44,934 bases of DNA, taken from Clostridia bacterium. Lineage in GTDB: Bacteria > Bacillota > Clostridia > Christensenellales > Aristaeellaceae. Every line of letters begins with the position of its first letter. Positions within the stretch are counted from its first letter, which is position 1. Of the stretch, positions 8,764 to 16,334 are shown piece by piece. Below the pieces are notes generated by a model, which did no database searches, was not told the DNA's origin, and saw nothing but the letters and a program-made list of their open reading frames with translations. Where the stretch lies: assembly GCA_017465155.1 (NCBI GenBank), contig JAFTWV010000039.1:1-44934 (forward strand). Reading direction: 5' to 3'. The translations under genes were made by a program, and so were the position numbers.

Positions 8764-9749
8764 GGCGCGGCCTCCTTCCTGCATGTCAGCTGCGAGACGC
8801 CGATGCGCCATAGGCCACGCTCCCGCGTCAGGTGGATGATGCTGTCTTCCAGTGCTGCTTCGTTCCCGTCGAGCATCAGCGTGGCGTCAAGGGTGAAGGT
8901 TGCCTGTATGCCGTCCTGCGTGACATGGCCGCCTGCAAAGGCATAGTCTGTCAGATGGGGGAGGTCATCCATCAGGGCTGCGAAGGCCTCGTATTCAGGG
9001 CGTTCCTGACCGGTTTCGGAGTCCCGACGGGCGATGTAGCGGTAGAGCTGAAGCCAGTCCCGTTCAGACCATGTGCGCAGGATCACGTCCAGTGTGGTCT
9101 GCTGGGTCAACAGCAGTGCTTCATCACGGATGAGCGGTTCGGCAAGGGCCGCGTCATCGGATGTGGTACGGTAGTACTGCTGCCGCAGCCGCATGCTGTC
9201 GGTGACCTGTGAGCCCTGCTCCACAAGAATGACGATTTTGTCCACGGGGCAGTTCTCGGTCACGGTAGCGGCGATAGCCTGCATGGCCAGCGTACGCCGG
9301 AGTCGGGCTTCTTCTGCCCGGTCAGGCTGAGCGGCCCAGTTGTCCGTCTCATCGGCATAATTGTTCATGATCTGCCGGGAGAGGGTGACAAAGAGCAGCC
9401 GATCCTGACGGTAGGTCGAAATAACCTGCGTACCCGGCGGATACAGGCCGGAAAGTTCGGCTGCGCTGGCGGAGGGCCCGCTTATAAGCGCACGCAGGAG
9501 CGACAGCTCATAGGGCTCGGTCGGAGACAATTCGATCTCACGGCTTTCCGGCGCAAGATAAGGTTCTGTACCGAACCGGAACCATAGCGTGGCAGCTTCG
9601 CGGGTGCTGATGTCCACATCGGGCCGGGGTGCAGGGATGGCAGCGCCGACCTCAGAGGAGTCGGAAACCATGGGCGCGAGCGGGTTATAGGCGCTGCACC
9701 CGGACAGCACGAGGCACGCTGCAAGCAGCAGGATCAGCAGTCTTGGCAT
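8760..9749 (-). CDS. GerMN-domain lipoprotein downstream of the sensor kinase
   Basis: 329 residues with a lipoprotein signal (LVLSGC, Cys at about 18). A GerMN-like domain spans about 50-190 (SLLRALISGPSASAAELSGL and following strands). A second alpha/beta domain (about 215-325), with a TWSERDWLQLYRYIARRD helix and a final IHLTRERGLWRIGV strand pair, resembles small NTF2-like folds, though that is uncertain. The ATG shares one base with the stop of the sensor kinase gene (TGATG), and the stop overlaps the next start by four bases. Position directly after the kinase matches LpqB in the Mtr system. The lipoprotein call is firm; the function is inferred. Confidence 0.78.
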   Translation of the reverse strand: MPRLLILLLAACLVLSGCSAYNPLAPMVSDSSEVGAAIPAPRPDVDISTREAATLWFRFGTEPYLAPESREIELSPTEPYELSLLRALISGPSASAAELSGLYPPGTQVISTYRQDRLLFVTLSRQIMNNYADETDNWAAQPDRAEEARLRRTLAMQAIAATVTENCPVDKIVILVEQGSQVTDSMRLRQQYYRTTSDDAALAEPLIRDEALLLTQQTTLDVILRTWSERDWLQLYRYIARRDSETGQERPEYEAFAALMDDLPHLTDYAFAGGHVTQDGIQATFTLDATLMLDGNEAALEDSIIHLTRERGLWRIGVSQLTCRKEAAP

Positions 9750-11119
9750 CAGTGCACCCCCTTTTGCAGCGGAAGTGTAACGGTGAAGGAAGAACCCTTT
9801 TCCGGTACGGAATCGACAGTGATCGCTCCGCCGTGCAGCTGCACCATCTGCCGGACGATGGAGAGTCCGAGACCCGTTCCGCCCGTTGCGCGGGAACGCG
9901 CCTTGTCCACCCGGTAGAAGCGGTCGAAAATATGGGCCTGATCCTCCTCAGGGATGCCGATGCCATTGTCGGAAACGGTCAGCACAGCGTCTGCCCCCTG
10001 TGCGGATAGCGTGATGTGGATTTCGCCGCCCTCGGGCGTGTACTTGAGGGCATTGTCCGCCAGGTTGTAGATAATCTGCGTGAGCTTGGAGGGATCGCCG
10101 ACGATGCGTACATCCGGCGCGAGCTGGACGAACAGCCTCTGCCCATGCTTGTCGGCGGCGGGGCGCAGCGTATGCAGCGTTTCCTCCGTCAGGGCGGACA
10201 GATCGACCTCCTGTGCATGCAGCTCAGCATCATGGCTGTCGATCTGCGTCAGGGTCAGCAGGTCGGTGATGATGCCGGTCAGGCGATCGATCTCGTGGTT
10301 CATGTCCTGCATGAATTCCGTGCGTAGTTCAGACGGCATATCGGGGTCATAGAGAAGGTTCTCCAGCAGAATTTTCATGGTGGCCAGCGGTGTTTTCAGC
10401 TCGTGGGATGCATTGGAAACGAATTGGCTGCGGCTGCGGTCGAAGTTCTCGATCTTCTCCGCCATGGCGTTGTAGCTGTCTGCCAGCTCTTTCATTTCGC
10501 CCGATGCCCGTACCTTTACACGGGCAGACAGATCGCCCCTGCCCATGCGACGGATGGTGGAGGTGAGCGCCTTGACGGGACGCGTGATCGTCACGGCGAA
10601 CACCAGCGCGGCGATCAGCGCGGCTGCCGCGACCGCCACAAACACCGTCAGCAGCTGACGCTCCACCGTAACGATAGCATTGTGCAGCTCCGTCACAGGT
10701 GCAGACAGCAGCAGTGCGCCGATGGTCTGCCCGCTGCTGGTCATGCGGGCGGCGCACAGGGCTGCGTAGTCTTCCGCATCGGATGCATTGTCTGAAAGAA
10801 CGCCGCGCACCGGATGAATCCCGTAAGCATGGGAGGCGTCGGTTGTCAGTACCTCCACAACCTCGGGGACGGCCAGGCGCTTGCCGTCCAGCAGCGAGAA
10901 GGTGTCCATCTGTACCTTGCCGTCCAGATCGATCACCAGCAGTCGTCCGCCAAGCTCGCTTGCAGCCGTGGTGAGAGCTTCATGGAGCGCCTCTGTCTGA
11001 GCGGCGGCAAAAAAAGGCGCAGCCGACGCGGCCAGCTTCTCTGTAGAGAGACTGTCCTGTCGGGTGCGCTGCGCATAGAGCGTATTGCTGACGAGTCCGG
11101 TCAGCAGGGCGGCCATCAT
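9749..11119 (-). CDS. Sensor histidine kinase (HAMP, HisKA, HATPase)
   Basis: 456 residues counted from the first ATG. An extracytoplasmic sensor segment (about 15-150) is bounded by membrane helices; a HAMP linker follows (about 180-230), then the dimerisation/phosphoacceptor domain with SHELKTP (His239) and the ATP-binding domain with NALKYTPEGG, DNGIGIPEED and GTGLGL. It should phosphorylate the regulator encoded just upstream. The ATG at 11119 probably does not mark the true N-terminus: the open frame continues 26 codons upstream (to an ATT at 11197) and encodes basic residues plus the first half of the membrane helix (RWKILLTFLIIIG), with no ATG, GTG or TTG there. Initiation at ATT overlapping the regulator's stop, or at CTG (11185 or 11182), is likely. 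Confidence 0.92.
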   Translation of the reverse strand: MMAALLTGLVSNTLYAQRTRQDSLSTEKLAASAAPFFAAAQTEALHEALTTAASELGGRLLVIDLDGKVQMDTFSLLDGKRLAVPEVVEVLTTDASHAYGIHPVRGVLSDNASDAEDYAALCAARMTSSGQTIGALLLSAPVTELHNAIVTVERQLLTVFVAVAAAALIAALVFAVTITRPVKALTSTIRRMGRGDLSARVKVRASGEMKELADSYNAMAEKIENFDRSRSQFVSNASHELKTPLATMKILLENLLYDPDMPSELRTEFMQDMNHEIDRLTGIITDLLTLTQIDSHDAELHAQEVDLSALTEETLHTLRPAADKHGQRLFVQLAPDVRIVGDPSKLTQIIYNLADNALKYTPEGGEIHITLSAQGADAVLTVSDNGIGIPEEDQAHIFDRFYRVDKARSRATGGTGLGLSIVRQMVQLHGGAITVDSVPEKGSSFTVTLPLQKGVH

Positions 11120-11192
11120 GGCAAAGGAAGCCCCGATGATGATCAGGAACGTCAGGAGAATTTTCCAGCGGATGCTCGACAGCAGGGGCCGC

Positions 11193-11885
11193 TTAATCCT
11201 TGTCGGTGAAATAGTAACCCACCTTCCATTTGGTCAGGATGAATTCCGGCTGATTTGTGTTGCGCTCCACCTTTTCCCGCAGGCGACGGATGTGTACGTC
11301 CACGGTTCGGGCGTCGCCGGTATAATCGTATTTCCACACGGTTTCCAGCATCTCCTGACGGGAGAAGGGGCGGCCGCGGTTGGTGATGAACAGCTGCAGC
11401 AGATCGAACTCCTTGGCTGTCAGCTTCACGTCCTTGCCGCCCAGCGTTACCGTGCGCTTGACCAGGTTCACCTCCATGTCCCGTACACGGATGACCTTCT
11501 TATCCTCCATGGGCTGGGATGCATTCACCCTGCGCAGCACGGAGCGGATGCGCGCCCGCACCTCCAGGATGTTGAAGGGCTTGGTCATGTAGTCATCCGC
11601 GCCGTATTCAAGGCCGAGAATCTTGTCCATGTCCTCGCCCTTGGCGGTGAGCATGATGATCGGCACATTGGAGTGCTCACGGATGCGCTGGCAGACACTC
11701 AGACCGTCGAGCTTGGGCAGCATCACGTCCAGCAGTACCAGATCAAAGGGCCGCGCGAGGAATTTCTCCAGAGCCTCCTCGCCATCCATGGCCAGCTCCG
11801 TTTCATATCCTTCCTGTTCAAGGGTGTATTTCAGGCCCTTGAGCATCAAGGGTTCGTCGTCTACCAGCAGAATGTGCTTGCCCAT
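11193..11885 (-). CDS. OmpR/PhoB-family response regulator
   Basis: 230 residues. The receiver domain (about 1-115) has the acidic pair in VDDE, acceptor Asp53 (LLDVMLP), Thr in MLTAKG and Lys102 (TKPF). The winged-helix DNA-binding domain (about 130-228) carries the family pattern LTAKEFDLLQLF ... RTVDVHIRRLREK. The ATG at 11885 is preferred over the GTG at 11894 because the AAGGAG site lies about 8 bases before the ATG and would overlap the GTG. It is the first gene of the operon with the kinase, two GerMN lipoproteins and the pseudo-P-type ATPase. Similarity in layout to MtrA-MtrB-LpqB suggests control of envelope or division functions, as an inference. Confidence 0.95.
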   Translation of the reverse strand: MGKHILLVDDEPLMLKGLKYTLEQEGYETELAMDGEEALEKFLARPFDLVLLDVMLPKLDGLSVCQRIREHSNVPIIMLTAKGEDMDKILGLEYGADDYMTKPFNILEVRARIRSVLRRVNASQPMEDKKVIRVRDMEVNLVKRTVTLGGKDVKLTAKEFDLLQLFITNRGRPFSRQEMLETVWKYDYTGDARTVDVHIRRLREKVERNTNQPEFILTKWKVGYYFTDKD

Positions 11886-11935
11886 CTGTGACACTCCTTC
11901 ATCGATCAGCGCCGGCTGATGTAACCATATATCAT

Positions 11936-11964
11936 ATTCTACGATGAAATGTGAAAAAAATCAA
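11936..11964 (-). promoter_or_regulatory. Promoter of the two-component/GerMN operon
   Basis: Minus-strand TTGATT (11959-11964) and TAGAAT (11936-11941) are spaced by 17 bases, about 50 bases upstream of the regulator start. Confidence 0.65.
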
Positions 11965-12015
11965 GCAGGAGCGCAATCGAATCGTCACATATTTGTGTAA
12001 ATTTTGTTTGAACGC

Positions 12016-12690
12016 TCAACTTTTGCTGTCACGGATCAGTTTCCCTTCGGCGATTTCCAGCTGACGATCAGCACGGCACGCGACTTCCATATCGTGGGTG
12101 ATCAGCAGTACGGTTCGGCCTTCATGATGCAGCTCATCCAGCAGGGTCAGCACATCCTTTGTTGCCCGTGGATCAAGGCTGCCGGTGGGCTCGTCTGCCA
12201 GCAGAACGGCGGGATCACGGGCCAGTGCACGGGCAATGGCAACCCGCTGCTGCTGACCGCCGGAAAGCTGTGCAGGCTTATGCTGCAGCCGATTGCCGAG
12301 ACCTACGCGCTGCAGCAGCGCTTCTGCGCGGGCAAGACGTTCCGCGGGCGGCGTGCCGCACAGCACCATCGGCAGCGCGACGTTTTCAAGGGCTGTCAAG
12401 CGCGGAATGAGCTGGAAGCCTTGAAAGTCAATGCCGATTTCCTCGCCGCGAACCTTTGCCAGCGCATCGGAGGAAAGCGATGATACATCACGCCCATGCA
12501 GGCGATAACTGCCTGAGGTGGGGGAGTCCAGGCAGCCCAGCAGGTGCATCAGCGTGGATTTCCCTGATCCGCTGGGCCCGACGATGGCTGCATATTCCCC
12601 TGGCGCGATGTGGAAGGTAACGGCATCCAGCGCCATGAGCGTGCGGCTGCCCATGGGATAGGCTTTGGTGAGCGACTCAGCGTGGATCAT
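12016..12690 (-). CDS. ABC transporter ATP-binding protein (LolD/MacB-like)
   Basis: 224 residues from the ATG at 12690, which follows AGGAGG by a normal distance. Walker A is GPSGSGKST, the signature is LSGGQQQRVAIARAL, and Walker B ends in LLADEPTGSLD, typical of the LolD/MacB/FtsE-like group that powers extrusion or lipoprotein-release permeases. No permease gene lies beside it, so its partner is unknown. The repeat element begins 23 bases upstream of the start codon, so any promoter must lie within or beyond the repeat. The ATPase call is firm; the substrate is not predictable. Confidence 0.92.
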   Translation of the reverse strand: MIHAESLTKAYPMGSRTLMALDAVTFHIAPGEYAAIVGPSGSGKSTLMHLLGCLDSPTSGSYRLHGRDVSSLSSDALAKVRGEEIGIDFQGFQLIPRLTALENVALPMVLCGTPPAERLARAEALLQRVGLGNRLQHKPAQLSGGQQQRVAIARALARDPAVLLADEPTGSLDPRATKDVLTLLDELHHEGRTVLLITHDMEVACRADRQLEIAEGKLIRDSKS

Positions 12691-12712
12691 GATGAACCTC
12701 CTGCAAGCAAAA

Positions 12713-12996
12713 ATCCTGACCATAGTATGGTCAGGACAGAATGTCAAAAAAAGCCCCATGGGAGGTGTCGGAGGGCCCACAGGCCCTCTGACTGTAATCG
12801 TATCGCGGGGCTTTGCCGCGCGGGCGGGGCGGTTTCGGCTGAAGCCGAAACCATACCTTACATTTTTCACGGTCGTCAGCCTTGGCTGACAGTGAAAAAT
12901 GCCCGCTTCCGCAGAAGCGGAATCTCCTCCCCTTCTCGAAAAAGTGGCCACAGCCACTTTTTCGACACGCTGTCCTGACCATAGTATGGTCAGGAT
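12713..12996 (+). repeat. Dispersed hairpin-rich repeat, copy 2, with palindromic inverted flanks
   Basis: The central part (about 12750-12970) repeats copy 1 with the same hairpin order: GAGGGCC/GGCCCTC at 12771-12788, GGTTTCGGCT/AGCCGAAACC at 12831-12852, GTCAGCC/GGCTGAC at 12875-12890 inside ATTTTTCAC/GTGAAAAAT arms, CCGCTTC/GAAGCGG at 12903-12920, and GAAAAAGTGGC arms at 12938-12963. It is bounded by a 27-bp perfect inverted repeat (12713-12739 and 12970-12996), each arm of which is itself a near-perfect palindrome around ACCATAGTATGGT. No transposase is present. It may be a MITE-like mobile element or a structured RNA locus. Confidence 0.85.
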
Positions 12997-13015
12997 CAGG
13001 AGAAATATTGATGGA

Positions 13016-13894
13016 TCAGCCCTCGCAGAAGCAGTGATGGAAGCACTTGTAGTTATACTGGTCAGCCGATCTGCTGAGCACGGCAAAGTCAACCTGCCGG
13101 AACAGATCGTCCGTGTGCAGGCCGCCGCAGTCAAGCTCGTCAAAGGCTTTGCGGAACAGCGCGGAGACAACACGGGCGTCGTTTGCAAAGGCGCCGCAGC
13201 CAAATGCCCCCAGCACCAGATGACGATATCCGCGGCTGGCTGCGAACCTCAGCATGCCGACGATCCGCTGATAGACCATTGCCTCATATTCCTCGTCCGA
13301 CATGCCTTCTTTGCCGTAGGTGATCATAGGCGCAGCACAGGTCATGACGGAAACAACCACGCTGTCGGGCAGCAGCGCGCCGTTTTCATCCTTGATGATC
13401 TCCACATCCGGGGTCAGAATGATCGCGTCAGAGCCCATGTAGGTGTTCAGCGCGCGGTTGTAGAGGTAGTATGCGCTGCCCTCGCTGCTCTCCAGGGAAA
13501 GCAGGAGGGAGCTCTTCCGGCACAGATCCTCCTCCTGTGCACGGGAGCCCTTGCGCACGCCGCCGCCGGGATTGACCGGATTGGCGAGGTTCAGGACAAG
13601 CACCTTGGATACTTCCTCCTCTGCCAGAAACGCGCCGCATTCCTGCTGACGCTTGCGGGCAAGGGAATAGGAATCCATGTTGACGCAGGTGAAGCGACAG
13701 GGAGAGGGCACATGCCGCGCAGGATAGTCTGCTTTACGGCCGAGCGCCGCAACCTCGTCCGGCAGAAGGACGCTGGCGTGCAGCATCTGAGCCTTGCTGA
13801 GCTTCAGCGGAACGCGGCGACCATCAATGTCATAGTATCCCTTATCAAGGATGTCCATCGTGTCCAGAAACATGTCAATGAGCGGCGATTGCAC
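13016..13894 (-). CDS. Microbial-type poly(ADP-ribose) glycohydrolase (TIGR02452 family)
   Basis: 292 residues. The GTG start at 13894 is supported by AAGGAGGG seven bases upstream. The macrodomain-type PARG signature is clear at about 105-130: LANPVNPGGGVRKGS followed by RAQEEDLCR, with the paired Glu that hydrolyse ribose-ribose bonds. A later HLVLGAFGCGAFAND strand-loop also fits the family. It should remove ADP-ribose chains or related ADP-ribosyl marks in the cytoplasm. It is the last of four closely spaced genes (gaps 24-32 bases) with an M19 dipeptidase, a glycosyltransferase-like protein and a c-di-GMP enzyme. No ADP-ribosyltransferase is visible nearby, so the substrate is open. Confidence 0.9.
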   Translation of the reverse strand: MQSPLIDMFLDTMDILDKGYYDIDGRRVPLKLSKAQMLHASVLLPDEVAALGRKADYPARHVPSPCRFTCVNMDSYSLARKRQQECGAFLAEEEVSKVLVLNLANPVNPGGGVRKGSRAQEEDLCRKSSLLLSLESSEGSAYYLYNRALNTYMGSDAIILTPDVEIIKDENGALLPDSVVVSVMTCAAPMITYGKEGMSDEEYEAMVYQRIVGMLRFAASRGYRHLVLGAFGCGAFANDARVVSALFRKAFDELDCGGLHTDDLFRQVDFAVLSRSADQYNYKCFHHCFCEG

Positions 13895-13918
13895 AGGGCA
13901 GCCCTCCTTTTGTGCCTG

Positions 13919-14824
13919 TCAGCGGATGCGTGCGTAATAATCAACCAGATTCTGACCGGCGACCTTGCGCAGCGCGTCTTCGTTGTAGCCATAGGTGCGC
14001 AGAGCGTCCAGCAGATTGTTCATCTGGCCCGGATGTACCACGTCCTCGGGCTTTATCTCAATGCCGTCGAAATCGCTGCCGAAGCCGACGACGTCCACGC
14101 CGCCAAGCTGGCAGATGTGATCGATATGCTGCGCAATTGTCACAGCGTCGGCCTTTTTGTCGGACGAAAGGAACGCCGGATAGAAGTTGACGCCGATGAA
14201 GCCGCCATACTGAATCATGGCGCGGATCTGATCGTCAGTCAGGTTGCGGAAGTGATCGCACAGGGTGCGGCAGCAGGAGTGGCTTGCCATCGGAGGCTTG
14301 TGACCCTTGCTGAACAGATCCCAGAAGCCCGCTTCGTTCAGATGGCTTACGTCGACTGCGATTCCCAGACGCTGCATTTCCCGCGCCACCTGAATTCCGT
14401 AATCGGTCAGACCGTCGGTGGCGTTGATCTTGGCAGGGGTGCCCAGCGTATTGACGTTGTTCCACACCAGTGCGCCCATGCGGATGCCGCGCTCGCGCCA
14501 TTCACCCACGGCATAGAGGCCCTTTTGGAACACCTCACAGCCCTCCAGAGACAGCATGAAGCAGTTTTCGCCGTCCTTCGCCTCGGAGGGATCGTCCACC
14601 TGCCTGATACCAGCCTGGCTGAAGTGTGCAGCAGCAGCGTATTCTGCCTCGGCAATGGCTTCAAAATCACCGCCGGGACCCTTGGGGCCGCTCCAAAGGG
14701 CGAGAGTCTGCAGCGTTACGCCGCCTTCGCGCAGGCGGGCAGGGGTAATATCGGTTTCTGCAAAGGTCGCGCGGGAGACGCCGAGACTGAAGAGGGTATC
14801 GGAATGCGTGTCAGCGATGTACAT
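13919..14824 (-). CDS. Membrane dipeptidase, peptidase family M19
   Basis: 301 residues from the ATG at 14824, with a GAAGGTG site just upstream. Zinc-ligand and signature segments of renal-dipeptidase-like enzymes are visible: DTHSDT at 5-10, the bridging Glu in SLEGCEVF (about 94), DVSH (about 158-161), ASHSCCRTLCDHFRNLTD (about 180-197) and GFGSDFDGI (about 248-256). It should hydrolyse dipeptides, possibly of mixed L-D type, with two metal ions. No signal peptide is seen, so it is probably cytoplasmic. It is third in the operon with the GGDEF/EAL gene, the glycosyltransferase-like gene and PARG, which may hint at handling of wall- or glycopeptide-derived dipeptides. Confidence 0.93.
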   Translation of the reverse strand: MYIADTHSDTLFSLGVSRATFAETDITPARLREGGVTLQTLALWSGPKGPGGDFEAIAEAEYAAAAHFSQAGIRQVDDPSEAKDGENCFMLSLEGCEVFQKGLYAVGEWRERGIRMGALVWNNVNTLGTPAKINATDGLTDYGIQVAREMQRLGIAVDVSHLNEAGFWDLFSKGHKPPMASHSCCRTLCDHFRNLTDDQIRAMIQYGGFIGVNFYPAFLSSDKKADAVTIAQHIDHICQLGGVDVVGFGSDFDGIEIKPEDVVHPGQMNNLLDALRTYGYNEDALRKVAGQNLVDYYARIR

Positions 14825-14856
14825 GGGGAGCACCTTCTTTCCTGTTTTACGCAGCA

Positions 14857-16308
14857 TCAGGGCTGCGTCTCGTTGAGCAGCGTGAAGAGCTGATTACGGA
14901 CGGGCATGGCAACCAGCTGGAACCAGTCGGGATTTTCGCGGATGAGCATCTCCCACAGTTCCGTTTCCGTCGGGAGTGTGCCGCGCTGACCGACGATGGC
15001 CAGGCAGCGTGCCTCAAGATCCCGGGCGAGGTTGAGCACCATGTTCTCCGGCACGGCAAACATCGTTGTATCCGGCACGCCGTTGACCATCGACATCACG
15101 ATGCGATCCGTGCACAGGGCGCTCCAGTCAAACACTGTGCCGGGATAGACGGGATACTGAACGCAGTCCGCATCCAGCCAGATATAGTGGCTGTGGGTCA
15201 GGTGACGATCGCGGGCCTTGCCAAGGATAGCGGCCTTGGACAGGGGCAGAATGAGTTCCGGCGCATCAATGGGAAGCTCCATGGCGTAACGAGTCTTGAA
15301 CTCGCAGACATTGGGCAGAAACTCGGCGATTTGGCGCAGCAGCAGCGGCTCGGCATAGGCCAGCAGCGGCAGGTTCTTCAGTCCGGCAAGCTGTTTGAGC
15401 CAACGCAGCGCTTCCTCATCCATAAAGCTGGTGTACAGCGTTACGCACAGGGGATTGGGCAGCGTGCCCTGCTTCTGCTGAAGATCCTGCTTCCATTTGC
15501 GCAGCTTTTCGCGCAGCTTCACAGGTGCGGGGACACGCAGGCGGATGTCCAGCTCCTCGCTGAGCATGCCGCGCCGGGACTGCGGCGACAGCGTCCGGCC
15601 GGCGAAGGACACGCCGTATACGTCCGCGAAGGCCTCCTGCAGGTCGTGCCCGGCGGGGATACTGCAGTCGGGGACAGGCAGATCCCACACGAGTGTGATC
15701 AGCGGCTTGTGCAGCGTATACAGATCCCATTCATCCCGGAAGGCGCGCATAAAGAGGGGCTCGTCGTCGGTATTGGCCATTGCCCGGAAGAAGCCTGCAG
15801 GGGCAAAGCAGAAGTCGGGATGCAGGAAGGGGCCGCGCTCGGGCTTGGCAGCGAAGCGCAGGGGCGTTCCGTGACGGAAGGAGAGCGTTCCCTCGGCGTC
15901 AAAGGCGTCTGCGCCGACAGGGCAGACGGCCCCCAGCGGATCCTCACGGACGGGCAGGTAACCCGTAAGCACATTCTTGAGCACCTGACCGCGGGGGCAT
16001 GCACGGAGTTCCTTGAGCAGCTCGCGATCCCATGCCTTGGTGAAGCGCATGGACGGGTGCGCCAGCAGCACATAGCCCTCGCCCTGCCAGAGCGACGGCA
16101 TGGCAGCCCACAAATCCTCGCCGGGGCAGAGGAATTGGATCAGGCCCAGACGGGACATGTCCGCCAGAGCGTCGTCATCGGGCTCGACGGACAGGCAGAG
16201 GCCCCAGCTGAGCATATCGGGCGCGGCGGCGTTTTCCCGTGCAGACTGCAGCGCAGGTTGTGCGTCGGCATATTCTGTGGCAGACATCAGGATCAGGATT
16301 CGATCCAT
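14857..16308 (-). CDS. Two-domain glycosyltransferase-like protein
   Basis: 483 residues with no signal peptide or membrane segment. The N-terminal half resembles GT60-type GlcNAc transferases (PF11397): an opening MDRILILMSATEYADAQPAL strand-helix, LLAHPSMRFTKAWDRELL at about 100-117, and HPDFCFAPAGFF at about 162-173. The C-terminal half (about 275-483) resembles HtrL/YibB-type proteins, with NPLCVTLYTSF, a LSKAAILGKA helix and a YIWLDADCVQYPVYP segment holding a possible metal-binding DAD. Both matches are from pattern memory, not a search. It may glycosylate an intracellular or wall-linked acceptor. The start at 16308 has GGAGGT eight bases upstream. Gaps of 26 and 32 bases place it inside the four-gene operon. 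Confidence 0.6.
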   Translation of the reverse strand: MDRILILMSATEYADAQPALQSARENAAAPDMLSWGLCLSVEPDDDALADMSRLGLIQFLCPGEDLWAAMPSLWQGEGYVLLAHPSMRFTKAWDRELLKELRACPRGQVLKNVLTGYLPVREDPLGAVCPVGADAFDAEGTLSFRHGTPLRFAAKPERGPFLHPDFCFAPAGFFRAMANTDDEPLFMRAFRDEWDLYTLHKPLITLVWDLPVPDCSIPAGHDLQEAFADVYGVSFAGRTLSPQSRRGMLSEELDIRLRVPAPVKLREKLRKWKQDLQQKQGTLPNPLCVTLYTSFMDEEALRWLKQLAGLKNLPLLAYAEPLLLRQIAEFLPNVCEFKTRYAMELPIDAPELILPLSKAAILGKARDRHLTHSHYIWLDADCVQYPVYPGTVFDWSALCTDRIVMSMVNGVPDTTMFAVPENMVLNLARDLEARCLAIVGQRGTLPTETELWEMLIRENPDWFQLVAMPVRNQLFTLLNETQP

Positions 16309-16334
16309 GGCATGATACCTCCGTTCAGGTCTTG

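Noticed and set aside
11085-11219. Frameshift between the regulator and the sensor kinase
   Set aside because: Both frames are intact and independent; the only abnormality is the lack of a normal start codon in the kinase frame, so it is reported as a start-codon question instead.
12713-12996. Insertion sequence or CRISPR array
   Set aside because: There is no transposase, and the internal inverted repeats are all different from one another with no regular spacer pattern.
13016-14824. Toxin-antitoxin or phage-defence module built on PARG
   Set aside because: No ADP-ribosyltransferase toxin or other defence gene lies next to it; the neighbours look metabolic or signalling.
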